DNA of 54,127 nt from CALROG01 sp943369755. Its GTDB lineage: Bacteria > Pseudomonadota > Gammaproteobacteria > Burkholderiales > Burkholderiaceae_C. The notes under the pieces were generated by a model. It saw only the letters and a list, made by a program, of their open reading frames with translations, did no database searches and was not told where the DNA came from. Shown here one piece after another: positions 10,137 to 19,839 of the stretch (positions are counted from its first letter, which is position 1; each line of letters starts with the position of its first letter). Where the stretch lies: the NCBI GenBank assembly GCA_943369755.1, contig CALROG020000028.1, forward strand, positions 1 to 54,127. Direction: 5' to 3'. A program made the translations under genes and the position numbers.

Positions 10137-10329
10137 TGTAGACCGGGCAAGGCAAACTGAGTTTCGCTTGCGCTGCTGCTCGCGCAAAGCGCTGTAGCCA
10201 AGCCCGTGGCCGCGGCCATGTTTCTCGTTGGGGTGCTGTGCCCATTGGGCTCGCCCGCAGGCTTTGCTGACAAGCCTGGCCCGAGCAATGAGCGCCGCGA
10301 GCGGGCAAAAACGCAGCAAAATATGCCCC

Positions 10330-10578
10330 ATGACTGAACCTACCCCCCGCCCCGAATTGCCCGACCACCTGTGTGTTGACCCGCGCAGCCCGCACCATGT
10401 GCGCGCCGTTTTCGAACACGCCATTGGCATCCGTTTTAACGACAAGGAACGCAACGATGTAGAGGAATACTGCATCAGCGAAGGCTGGATCAAGGTGCCT
10501 GCCGGCAAGACGCTGGACCGCAAGGGCCAGCCGCTGCTGATCAAGCTCAAGGGCCGAGTCGAGGCCTTTTACCGCTAA
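10330..10578 (+). CDS. DUF3297 family protein
   Basis: An 82-residue protein (MTEPTPRPELPDHLCVDPRS) matching the small DUF3297 family by its HLCVDPRSP, GIRFNDKERNDVEEYCISEGW and AGKTLDRKGQPL blocks. Function unknown. ATG 10330 is the family start; the same frame stays open upstream to 10228, but that extension has no conserved character. It stands alone, with a weak ACCCACGC/GCGTGGGT hairpin at 10600-10626 after the gene that lacks a T-tract. The 193 bp before it (10137-10329) shows no feature I can support. Confidence 0.8.
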   Translation: MTEPTPRPELPDHLCVDPRSPHHVRAVFEHAIGIRFNDKERNDVEEYCISEGWIKVPAGKTLDRKGQPLLIKLKGRVEAFYR

Positions 10579-10725
10579 GGCGGGCCAAGCGCCGCGGTGA
10601 CCCACGCCGTCTGGGCGCGCGTGGGTGTTCCCTTTATCCTGCTGTTGCGGCCTGGCACCTTTGGCTGGTCGAGCAAGACTGGCAACTGGACGCCCATCGC
10701 GCCCGTGTTACGGCTGACGTCGTAG

Positions 10726-10754
10726 TTGTTGCGCGATGCGCAACGCGCTATCAT
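10726..10754 (+). promoter_or_regulatory. higBA promoter with palindromic operator
   Basis: A perfect 7-3-7 palindrome, GTTGCGC-GAT-GCGCAAC, occupies 10728-10744. It sits within a promoter-like layout: TTGTTG at 10726-10731, 17-bp spacer, TATCAT at 10749-10754. The start of transcription would fall at about the A of the higB ATG (10761), and no Shine-Dalgarno is present, so higB may be read from a leaderless transcript. HigA-type antitoxins normally bind such palindromes to repress their own operon. Confidence 0.65.
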
Positions 10755-10760
10755 TGCGCC

Positions 10761-11039
10761 ATGATCGCTTCGTTTCGGCACAAGGGCCTGCGCAAGTTTT
10801 ATGAAACAGGCAGTCTTGCGGGCATTCAGGCTGTTCACGCAAGACGCCTGCAAATGCAGCTCGCTGCTCTGGACACCGCAGAGACTATTGAGGACATGAA
10901 CATCCCGGGCTTTCGGCTTCACCCGCTCAAGGGCAACGACAAGGGGCGGTGGTCGATCTGGGTGAGCGGCAACTGGCGCCTGACATTCGAGTTTGACAGC
11001 GGCAACGCACAGATCCTGAACTACGAGGACTATCACTGA
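10761..11039 (+). CDS. higB: HigB-type toxin (RelE/ParE fold mRNA interferase)
   Basis: A 92-residue toxin of the plasmid-maintenance killer family: FRHKGLRKFYETG at the N-terminus, then IPGFRLHPLKGNDKGRWSIWVSGNWRLTF and the terminal LNYEDYH. These are the conserved blocks of HigB/GraT toxins, which cleave mRNA on the ribosome. Its TGA overlaps the ATG of higA by one base (toxin-first order, typical of higBA). Regulation by the palindrome just upstream is likely. Confidence 0.9.
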   Translation: MIASFRHKGLRKFYETGSLAGIQAVHARRLQMQLAALDTAETIEDMNIPGFRLHPLKGNDKGRWSIWVSGNWRLTFEFDSGNAQILNYEDYH

Positions 11040-11332
11040 TGGCCATGCACAACCCACCGCACCCTGGGGCGTTTATCCAGGACGTTTACCTTGTGCCCAA
11101 CGGCCTGAGTGGCCGCGAGCTCGCACTACAGCTTGGGGTATCGCCGTCCACCCTCAACCGCGTACTCAATGGTGCGAGTGGTGTCAGCCCGGAAATGGCG
11201 TTGCGCCTGTCCAAGGCGCTTGGCCGCAGCCCCGAAAGCTGGTTGACCTTGCAACATAACTACGACCTGTGGCAAGCGCGGCAGTCAGTTGACTTGACGG
11301 CGGTGCACCGGGTTGAGTTCAAGCTTGCCTGA
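11039..11332 (+). CDS. higA: HigA-type antitoxin (XRE/HTH)
   Basis: A 97-residue HTH protein. NPPHPGAFIQDVYL and LSGRELALQLGVSPSTLNRVLNG form the Cro/CI-type helix-turn-helix, with the recognition helix in SPSTLNRVLN; PEMALRLSKALGRSPESWLTLQ follows, as in HigA. It neutralises HigB and, with it, represses the operon. A second in-frame ATG six bases downstream (11045) could also be used. The minus-strand ABC ATPase gene ends convergently 61 bp away. Confidence 0.9.
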   Translation: MAMHNPPHPGAFIQDVYLVPNGLSGRELALQLGVSPSTLNRVLNGASGVSPEMALRLSKALGRSPESWLTLQHNYDLWQARQSVDLTAVHRVEFKLA

Positions 11333-11393
11333 TTCGCCATGTGTTTTGTATCAATCGAATCAAAATTTACAAGGGCTAAAGCCAAACCACCTG

Positions 11394-12185
11394 CTAAGCC
11401 GGGCTCGCCAGCAAGCCCGCCGCCCGCTGCACCTCAATGCGGATTTCTTCCGTCAGCCGGGCCTTCAGTTCCATGAACACCGGGGTGGTTTTTATCGAGT
11501 AGTGGCGCGGGTGCTCAATCGGCACCGGCAGGTCGCACTTGATGCGCCCCGGGCGGGCGCTCATCACCACTACGCGGCTGCCCATGAAGATGGCCTCGTC
11601 GATGTCGTGGGTGACAAACAGCACCGTTTTGCGCTCGGCCTCCCAGATGCCTTGCAGCAGCTCCTGCATCAGCTCGCGGGTCTGGTGGTCCAGCGCGCCA
11701 AAGGGCTCGTCCATCAACAAAATGCGCGGGTTGTTGGCCAGCGCCCGCGCCAATGCAGTGCGTTGCTGCATGCCGCCAGACAGTTGCTTGGGAAAGTGGT
11801 TCTCAAAATCCTTCAGCCCGACCTTGGCCAGAAAGGCCCGTGCCAGGCTTTGCTGCTCGGCCAGCGGCAGGCCTTTTTCGCGCAGGCCAAAGCACACGTT
11901 TTGCAGCACGGTCAGCCAGGGGAACAGGGTGTAGCTCTGGAACACCATGCCGCGGTCGGGCCCCGGGCCGCTGACCGGTTTGCCGTCCAGCGTGATATGC
12001 CCGGTTGTGGGTGTGTCCAGCCCGGCCACCATGCGCAGCAGGGTGCTCTTGCCACAGCCCGAGGGGCCCAGGATGGTGATGAAGTCGTTCTCGGCCACGG
12101 TCAGGTCGGTTGCCTGCAGCGCCAGCGTGCCGCCATTGGCACCGGCGAAGGTCTTGGAGAGTTGGGAAACTTCAAGGATGTTCAT
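11394..12185 (-). CDS. ABC transporter ATP-binding protein (nitrate/sulfonate/taurine type), hut-linked
   Basis: A 263-residue ATPase with Walker A GPSGCGKS at 40-47, Q-loop in MVFQSYTLFPW, signature LSGGMQQR at 135-142, Walker B ILLMDEP at 155-161 and an H-loop in VTHDIDEA. It belongs to the TauB/SsuB/NrtD class. ATG 12185 overlaps the stop of the permease gene by 4 bp. It is the last gene of the leftward operon hutU-hutH-receptor-permease-ATPase, so the transporter probably imports histidine, urocanate or another imidazole compound. Sequence class alone would not predict that substrate. Confidence 0.88.
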   Translation of the reverse strand: MNILEVSQLSKTFAGANGGTLALQATDLTVAENDFITILGPSGCGKSTLLRMVAGLDTPTTGHITLDGKPVSGPGPDRGMVFQSYTLFPWLTVLQNVCFGLREKGLPLAEQQSLARAFLAKVGLKDFENHFPKQLSGGMQQRTALARALANNPRILLMDEPFGALDHQTRELMQELLQGIWEAERKTVLFVTHDIDEAIFMGSRVVVMSARPGRIKCDLPVPIEHPRHYSIKTTPVFMELKARLTEEIRIEVQRAAGLLASPA

Positions 12186-12961
12186 CGGCCAATCTGCGCC
12201 CAGGGGAACAGCTTCATGTTGAGAGCCTTGAAGGCAAAGTCGCTGGCGAGGCCAATGACCCCGATGACGATGATGCCGAAGATGATCTGGTCTGTGGCCA
12301 ACAGCGCCTGGCTGTCGGTGATCATGTGGCCAATGCCGCTGGACGCGCCAATCAGCTCGGCCACGATCACGTAGGTCCAGGCCCAGCCCAGCACCATGCG
12401 CAGGGTTTCGGCAATCTCGGGTGCACTGCTGGGCATGAGCACCCGGGTGACGATGCCGCGGTCGCCCGCGCCCAGGGTGTAGGCGGCCTCCACCAGGTCG
12501 CGCCGGGTGTTGCCCACGCTCACCGCAATCATCAACACCAGCTGGAAGAAGCTGCCGATGAAAATCACGCTGAGTTTTTGCGCCTCGCCAATGCCGGCCC
12601 ACAAAATCAGCAAGGGGATGAAGGCCGACGCCGGCAGGTAGCGGGCAAAGCTCACAAAGGGTTCAAAGAACGCCTCGATGCCCTTGTAGGCCCCCATCAT
12701 CACGCCCAGCGGCACTGCCAGTGCGGCGGCAATGATGAAGCCGCCCAGCACCCGCCAGACCGTCATGCCAATGTCCTCAATGAAGCCTTGATTGGCCAGC
12801 AGGTCGTAGCCCGACTTCACCATGGTCCAGGGGTCTGCCAGAAAGGTTTTGGAGACCAGCCCGCCAAAGGTGACGGCGGCCCACAACGCGAAGAACAGGA
12901 TGAAAAAGCTCACCCCCAACACCACCCGGGTGCCGTGTGCAACAGGTTCAAGAGGTTTCAT
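12182..12961 (-). CDS. ABC transporter permease (SsuC/TauC-like), hut-linked
   Basis: A 259-residue permease with about six helices: near 13-35, 71-93, 105-127, 132-152, 190-210 and 224-246. The cytoplasmic EAA loop reads EAAYTLGAGDRGIVTRVLMP. The stop codon overlaps the ATPase start. There is a 36-bp gap from the receptor gene upstream. It pairs with the ATPase at 11394-12185 and the periplasmic receptor at 12998-13942 to form a complete importer. Substrate inferred from operon membership only. Confidence 0.88.
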   Translation of the reverse strand: MKPLEPVAHGTRVVLGVSFFILFFALWAAVTFGGLVSKTFLADPWTMVKSGYDLLANQGFIEDIGMTVWRVLGGFIIAAALAVPLGVMMGAYKGIEAFFEPFVSFARYLPASAFIPLLILWAGIGEAQKLSVIFIGSFFQLVLMIAVSVGNTRRDLVEAAYTLGAGDRGIVTRVLMPSSAPEIAETLRMVLGWAWTYVIVAELIGASSGIGHMITDSQALLATDQIIFGIIVIGVIGLASDFAFKALNMKLFPWAQIGR

Positions 12962-12997
12962 GCGACAGGTGTTGAAAGGTGACTGTTCGGATTCGGG

Positions 12998-13942
12998 TTA
13001 CTTCAGGAAACGCGTGTCAGCCAGTTTGGTGAGATCCGGGATCGCGCGGATGACGCCAGCTTCCAGCAGCAAGTCAGCGGCTTCTTTGGTGAAGGCCGCA
13101 TGCTCGCCCGCAAAGAACTTCTGGTTGGCGGCACGGTCTTGCCAGCGCAGGAACTTCTGGCTGTTTTCAAACTGTTCGCCACTTTGCTTGACGTCAGCCC
13201 CCATGATTTCAAAGCTTTTCTTCGGCTCTTTCTGGATCATTTCCAGGGCGTCAAAGTAGCTGTCGGCCAGGGCCTTGGCGGCCTTGGGGTTCTCGCTCAG
13301 GAACTTGGGCGTGCAGCCAAAGGTGTCCATGATCATCGGGTAGTCCAGCGTGGTGGCAAGAATCTTGCCGGCCTCGGGCTTGGCCCGTACTGCACTGAGG
13401 AAGGGCTCATAGGTCATGGCGGCGTCAATATCGTTGTTGCCCGCAATCATGGCGTTGGCGGCGGCTTGCGGCTCCAGGTTGACGATCTTCACGTCCTTGG
13501 GGCTCATGCCGTTTTTCTTGAGCATCCAGGCCAGCGTGAAGTAAGGCGCGGTGCCAGGTGCACTGGCGGCAACGGTCTTGCCTTTGAGGTCGCTGATTTT
13601 GTTGATGCCTGGCTTGACCACCATGCCGTCTGCGCCAAAGCTCTTGTCGAGCTGAAAAATCTGCGTGGTGGCCACGCCTGCTGCATTCCATGCAACCCAG
13701 GTTTCAACTGTGGTTGCAGCGCACTGAATATCACCGGAGGCAATGGCCAGGTGGCGGTCTTTTTGCGGAATCTTCTTGATCGACACGTCCAGGCCGTTCT
13801 TTTTGAAGAGGCCGGCTTCTTTGGCCAGCGTCAGCGGTGCAAAGCCGGTCCAGCCCGACATGCCGATGGCGACCTTGGTTTCCTGGGCCTGAGCGCTGGC
13901 AAAAGCCAGAGCAACGAAAGTGGCGGTAAGCAGCTTTTTCAT
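12998..13942 (-). CDS. ABC transporter periplasmic receptor (NMT1/SsuA-like), hut-linked
   Basis: A 314-residue secreted protein. The signal peptide is MKKLLTATFVALAFASAQA, with cleavage before QETKV. GWTGFAPLTLAKEAGLFKKN is the hallmark opening of NMT1/SsuA-type receptors, and NLEPQAAANAMIAGNNDIDA the ligand-domain hinge region. ATG 13942 has AGGAG six bases upstream; the frame is open further to 14002, but that would destroy the signal peptide. It lies 56 bp downstream of hutH in the same direction, with no terminator in the gap. Classic histidine receptors (HisJ, HutX) belong to other families, so this would be an unusual histidine-pathway receptor. Confidence 0.87.
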   Translation of the reverse strand: MKKLLTATFVALAFASAQAQETKVAIGMSGWTGFAPLTLAKEAGLFKKNGLDVSIKKIPQKDRHLAIASGDIQCAATTVETWVAWNAAGVATTQIFQLDKSFGADGMVVKPGINKISDLKGKTVAASAPGTAPYFTLAWMLKKNGMSPKDVKIVNLEPQAAANAMIAGNNDIDAAMTYEPFLSAVRAKPEAGKILATTLDYPMIMDTFGCTPKFLSENPKAAKALADSYFDALEMIQKEPKKSFEIMGADVKQSGEQFENSQKFLRWQDRAANQKFFAGEHAAFTKEAADLLLEAGVIRAIPDLTKLADTRFLK

Positions 13943-13998
13943 GGGTTCTCCTGGGTTGAAAACGAGGGGTGAGGGGAAAGTCAAACAGTATGCAGCGA

Positions 13999-15542
13999 TC
14001 ATGCCAACTGCAGCGCGCGCAGCGCGGGCACGCTGGTTTCAATGGCACCGCCCACTTCGCCGCGCAGCACCATGGCCTGCACGGCGGCCATGTCAGGCGC
14101 CAGGCTGCGGTCTTGCATCATGGCCGGCGAGACGCTGCGCACCAGGCGCAGCACGCTCTCCATGGCCGGGGAGCTGGCCAGCGGGCGCAGGAATTCAATG
14201 CCCTGCGCGGCGGCCAGCAGCTCGATGGCCACAATGTGCGCGGTGTTGCCAAGCATGGGCGTGAGCCGGCGCGCCGCAAAGGTGGCCATGCTGACATGGT
14301 CTTCCTGGTTGGCAGAGGTGGGCAGGCTGTCCACGCTGGCGGGGTGGGCCAGGGACTTGTTTTCACTGGCCAGGGCGGCGGCAGTCACGTGCACGATCAT
14401 GAAGCCGCTGTTCAGCCCGGGGTCGGGCGTCAGAAAGGGCGGCAGGCGCGACACCACGGTGTCCACCAGCATGGCGATGCGCCGTTCGGTAATGGCCCCG
14501 ATCTCGGCAATCGCCACCGCCAGCGCGTCGGCGGCCAGCGCCACCGGCTCGGCGTGAAAGTTGCCACCAGACACCATCAGGCCGTCGAACACCAGCGGGT
14601 TGTCGGTTACGGCATTGGCCTCGCGCACCAGCACCTGCGCGGCATAGCGCATCTGGTCCAGGCAAGCCCCCATGACCTGGGGCTGGCAGCGCAGGCAATA
14701 CGGGTCTTGAACCCGGTCGTCGCCTTCCAGGTGCGAGGCCCGGATGGCGCTGCCAGAAGTGAGTGCCCGATAGGCTGCGGCGCAGTCAATCTGGCCCGGC
14801 TGGCCGCGCACCGCATGGATGCGGGCGTCAAACGGGCCGTCGCTGCCGCGGGCGGCGTCCAGCGTCAGCGCGCCTGAAATAACGGCGGCTTCAAACAGCC
14901 TGTCGGTGGTCAGCAGGGCTTCAATGGCCAGGCCGGCTGAAACCTGTGTGCCGTTGATCAGTGCCAGGCCTTCCTTGGCACCCAGGCTGATCGGCTGCAA
15001 GCCGGCCTGGGCCAGGGCCTGGGCGCCGGGCATGCGTTGGCCCTGGTAGAAGGCCTCGCCTTCGCCAATCAGGGGCAGGCACAGGTGGGCCAGTGGTGCC
15101 AGGTCACCCGAGGCACCGACCGAGCCCTGGCAGGGAATCACCGGCACCACACCGGCGTTGTGCAGGTTGATCAGGGCGTCCACCACCTCTTCACGCACGC
15201 CCGAATAGCCGCGCGCCAGGCTGGTGGCCTTGAGGATCAGCACCAGGCGCACCACGCGCTCATTCATCGGCTCGCCCACGCCCACGGCGTGGGAGCGCAG
15301 CAGCTTGAGCTGCAGTATCGCCAGGTCTTCCCGCGCGATGCGGGTCGAGGCCAGCTTGCCAAAGCCGGTGTTGACGCCATACACCGGTGCCTCGCCTTCG
15401 GTGGCGCGTTTGACCAGCGCCGCGCTGGCGCGAATGCCGGGGCGGCAGGCTGCGTCCAGCGTCACCTGCGGAGCCCGGGGGCCGCACAGCGCACGCAGGT
15501 GGGCCAACGTGAGCTGACCGGGGATGAGGGTAAGTTGATCTG

Positions 15543-15546
<4 letters not shown>
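13999..15546 (-). CDS. hutH: Histidine ammonia-lyase
   Basis: A 515-residue enzyme that deaminates histidine to urocanate, the first step of histidine breakdown. The Ala-Ser-Gly triad that cyclises to the MIO cofactor is at 145-147 in GSVGASGDLAPLAH. VYGVNTGFGKLAST near 55-68 and the SANQEDHVSM block are also family hallmarks. Full length for the family. ATG 15546 overlaps the hutU stop by 4 bp (ATGA), so the two are coupled and both are likely repressed by HutC. Confidence 0.97.
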
Positions 15547-17249
<1,703 letters not shown>

Positions 17250-17284
17250 GGCACGCTCCTGTGAGTCAGGGTTGGGGTGAAAGG

Positions 17285-17306
17285 CCAAGTTGTATAGACA
17301 ACTTGG
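17285..17306. promoter_or_regulatory. HutC-type operator 1 (hutU side)
   Basis: A perfect palindrome with 9-bp arms CCAAGTTGT / ACAACTTGG around ATAG. The TTGTATAGACAA core matches the kind of site bound by HutC repressors (GntR family) in other proteobacteria. It lies 36 bp before the hutU start. Confidence 0.8.
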
Positions 17307-17324
17307 CTGATTGATTTGAAGTTT

Positions 17325-17340
17325 AGTTGTCTATACAACT
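17325..17340. promoter_or_regulatory. HutC-type operator 2 (hutC side)
   Basis: AGTTGT-CTAT-ACAACT, the same core as operator 1 in inverted orientation. The centres are 37 bp apart, about 3.5 helical turns. It lies 20 bp before the hutC ATG, so HutC should repress itself and both arms of the divergent locus, with urocanate as the expected inducer. Confidence 0.8.
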
Positions 17341-17360
17341 TGTGTCAACTGGGGTAATCT

Positions 17361-18077
17361 ATGGGTATGGAAAAGCCCGAAACACCGGTTTACGAGCAGG
17401 TCAAAGCCTTCATCAAGGGGCACATCAGCAGTGGCAACTGGAAGCCAGGCGACCCGGTGCCCAGCGAGTCCGCCTTGATGGCGCAGTTTGGCGTGGCCCG
17501 CATGACGGTCAACCGGGCGCTGCGTGAACTGGCGGCTGAAGGCATGGTGACCCGGATTCAGGGCTCGGGCACCCGGGTGGCCGAACTGCACCGCATTTCG
17601 TCGCGCCTGACCATTCGCGACATTCATGAAGAAGTGACCGAACGCGGCCATGTGCACACCACCCGGGTGCTGAGCGTGGCGCAAAAAAAGGCCGGTGCCG
17701 ACCTGGCCGTCTCGCTGGGTCTGCGCAAGGGTGCGGCGGTGTTTCACAGCGTCTTGATCCATCTTGAAAACGCGGTGCCCATCCAGTACGAAGACCGCTA
17801 TGTCAACCCGGCTGCGGCACCCGACTACCTGGCGCTGGACTTCACCCAGACCACGCCCACCCACCACCTGCTGGCCCATGCGCCACTGACCGAAGCCAGC
17901 TACAGCATCGAGGCCTGCCTGCCCACCGCTGTGGAGGCCCGGCAGCTTGGCATCAAGCGCACCGAAGCGTGCCTGGTGATGATGCGGCGCACCGTCAGCG
18001 GCGCGCATGTGGCCAGCGTGGCGCGGCTGGTTTACCCCGGCACGCGCTACAGCTTTGCGGGGCAGTTTCAGGCATGA
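17361..18077 (+). CDS. hutC: Histidine utilisation repressor HutC (GntR family)
   Basis: A 238-residue regulator: winged helix at about 8-75 (VPSESALMAQFGVARMTVNR is the DNA-recognition part, GSGTRVAE the wing), then a UTRA ligand domain at 95-235 with IQYEDRYVNP and the HutC-like YSFAGQF end. Urocanate is the known effector of this family. It is divergent from hutU, with two palindromic sites between. ATG 17367 is an alternative start two codons downstream. The stop overlaps hutD by 4 bp, so repressor and enzymes are co-expressed. Confidence 0.95.
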   Translation: MGMEKPETPVYEQVKAFIKGHISSGNWKPGDPVPSESALMAQFGVARMTVNRALRELAAEGMVTRIQGSGTRVAELHRISSRLTIRDIHEEVTERGHVHTTRVLSVAQKKAGADLAVSLGLRKGAAVFHSVLIHLENAVPIQYEDRYVNPAAAPDYLALDFTQTTPTHHLLAHAPLTEASYSIEACLPTAVEARQLGIKRTEACLVMMRRTVSGAHVASVARLVYPGTRYSFAGQFQA

Positions 18078-18628
18078 GCTGGAACCTTGTCCGCTTGAAC
18101 GAAGTGCCGCCCCAGCCCTGGAAGAACGGCGGCGGCACCACCCGCGAGCTGCTGGCCTGGCCCAGCGCCACAGACTGGCGCGCACGCGTGTCGGTGGCGC
18201 AGGTGGTGGCCGACGGCCCGTTCTCGCGTTTTGACGGTGTGCAGCGCTGGTTTGCAGTGCTGGGCGGTGCCGGGGTGCGGCTGGATGTGGACGGCTGCAC
18301 CACGACGCTCAACACCGCGAGCGAGCCGTTTGCGTTTGGCGGCGCAGCCACGACCCACTGCGCGTTGCTGGACGGCCCCACAGAAGACTTCAACCTGATG
18401 GCGCACCAGGCGCGCGCCACGCTGCGGCGGGTGCGCGGCCACTACGCCGGTGCGGCCACTGTTATGAATTTGATAGGGGCTTACGCAATACACATGCGGG
18501 CTACAGCCCGATTTGGCACTGAAACGGTTGAACTTTCCCCGGGCACACTGGCCTGGCAGCAGGTGGCTGGCGACGGCCCCGTGAGCCTGCACGGGGAAGA
18601 CGCTTTGTGGATCGAGGTGACCCCATGA
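18074..18628 (+). CDS. hutD: HutD family protein
   Basis: A 184-residue cupin-like protein of the HutD family (PQPWKNGGGTTRELLAWP near the N-terminus, FSRFDGVQRWFAVL, EDFNLMAHQA, LHGEDALWIEV at the end). HutD is thought to moderate hut expression by binding a pathway intermediate rather than catalysing a step. ATG 18074 overlaps the hutC stop. Odd point: residues about 130-148 (MNLIGAYAIHMRA) are encoded by a copy of a dispersed repeat (18461-18517), read through in frame. Whether this segment replaces native sequence is unclear, since total length is near normal. Confidence 0.88.
   Translation: MSWNLVRLNEVPPQPWKNGGGTTRELLAWPSATDWRARVSVAQVVADGPFSRFDGVQRWFAVLGGAGVRLDVDGCTTTLNTASEPFAFGGAATTHCALLDGPTEDFNLMAHQARATLRRVRGHYAGAATVMNLIGAYAIHMRATARFGTETVELSPGTLAWQQVAGDGPVSLHGEDALWIEVTP
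18461..18517 (+). repeat. Dispersed ~55-bp repeat, copy A (inside hutD)
   Basis: It shares TTGATAG, GGCT, CGCAAT and ATGCGGGCTACAGCC...GATTT, in order and spacing, with the copies at 21986, 28365 (reverse) and 42508. This copy is fully translated within hutD without a stop or frame change. Confidence 0.75.
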
Positions 18629-19839
18629 CACTGAAACTCTGGACCCATTGCCGCCTGGCCACCATGCAGCCTGACGCCGCCACGCCCTATGGCCTGGTGG
18701 AAGAGGGCGCACTGGTCGTAGACGGCCAGCACATCGCCTGGGCTGGCCCGCGCGACGCCTTGCCCCGGGCGCTGGCCGAGCAGGTGGTGGAGCACCACGA
18801 CGCCGAGGGTGCCCTGATTACCCCGGGGCTGATCGACTGCCACACGCACCTGGTGTATGGCGGCGACCGCGCGGCCGAGTTCGAACAACGCCTGCACGGC
18901 GCAAGCTACGAAGAGATTGCCCGCGCCGGTGGTGGCATTGCCTCCACAGTGCGGGCCACCCGCCAAGCCGACGCCGCCGCTCTCAAGGCCCAGAGCCTGC
19001 CGCGCCTGAAGGCCCTGCGCGCCGAGGGCGTGACCACGGTAGAAATCAAGTCGGGCTACGGCCTGGCGCTGGAACATGAACGCAAGGCTTTGCAGGTGGC
19101 GCGCCAGTTGGCACACAGCCAGCCGCTGGAGGTGCGCACTACGTTCCTGGGGGCCCACGCGGTGCCGCCCGAGTTTGCCGGGCGCACCGACGATTACCTG
19201 GCCGAGGTGCTGCGCATGTTGGCGCTGTTGCATGCCGAAGGCCTGGTGGACGCGGTCGACGCGTTTTGTGAGCGCATTGCTTTCAGCACCGCACAAGTCC
19301 GCCAGGTGTTTGAGGCTGCCAAAGCGCTGGGCCTGCCGGTCAAGCTGCACGCCGAGCAGTTAAGCGACAGCGGGGGTGCGCAGCTGGCCGCCGAGTTCGG
19401 TGCGCTGAGCTGCGACCACCTGGAGTGGCTTGGCGAGCCCGGCGCGGCAGCCATGGCGCAGGCCGGCACCGTGGCGGTGCTGTTGCCCGGTGCCTTTTAT
19501 TTTTTACGTGAAACCCGCCTGCCGCCGGTGGCCCTGCTGCGCGAACACAAGATCCCCCTGGCGGTGTCCACCGACTGCAACCCCGGCAGCTCGCCCTGCA
19601 CCTCTTTGCTGCTGATGCTGAACATGGCCTGCACCTTGTTCCGCCTGACGCCGCAAGAAGCCCTGGCCGGGGTTACCCGCAACGCGGCCCGCGCGCTGGG
19701 CCTGGCTGACCGGGGTACGTTGGCACCGGGCCAGCGGGCCGACTTTGTGCTGTGGGACCTGGCCCACCCGGCCCAATTGAGTTACGCCATGGGAGCCAAC
19801 CCGCGCCTGCAAACCATCTTCAAGGGGGAACCGGCATGA
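18625..19839 (+). CDS. hutI: Imidazolonepropionase
   Basis: A 404-residue amidohydrolase that opens the ring of imidazolonepropionate to N-formimino-glutamate. The metal-binding HTH is at 73-75 in LIDCHTHLVYGG. TVEIKSGYGL, FLGAHAVPPEF, KLHAEQLSDSGG and STDCNPGSSPC are family blocks carrying further metal and substrate ligands. ATG 18625 overlaps the hutD stop; a GTG-like start at 18607 also keeps the frame but precedes the conserved N-terminus. Ends in a 4-bp overlap with hutG. Confidence 0.96.
   Translation: MTLKLWTHCRLATMQPDAATPYGLVEEGALVVDGQHIAWAGPRDALPRALAEQVVEHHDAEGALITPGLIDCHTHLVYGGDRAAEFEQRLHGASYEEIARAGGGIASTVRATRQADAAALKAQSLPRLKALRAEGVTTVEIKSGYGLALEHERKALQVARQLAHSQPLEVRTTFLGAHAVPPEFAGRTDDYLAEVLRMLALLHAEGLVDAVDAFCERIAFSTAQVRQVFEAAKALGLPVKLHAEQLSDSGGAQLAAEFGALSCDHLEWLGEPGAAAMAQAGTVAVLLPGAFYFLRETRLPPVALLREHKIPLAVSTDCNPGSSPCTSLLLMLNMACTLFRLTPQEALAGVTRNAARALGLADRGTLAPGQRADFVLWDLAHPAQLSYAMGANPRLQTIFKGEPA

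Noticed and set aside
11345..11390. Possible fifth copy of the dispersed repeat (ACAAGGGCTAAAGCC after higA)
   Set aside because: It shares only a short ACAAGGGCTA block with copy D and lacks the TTGATAG and GCGCAAT parts, so it is too degenerate to count.
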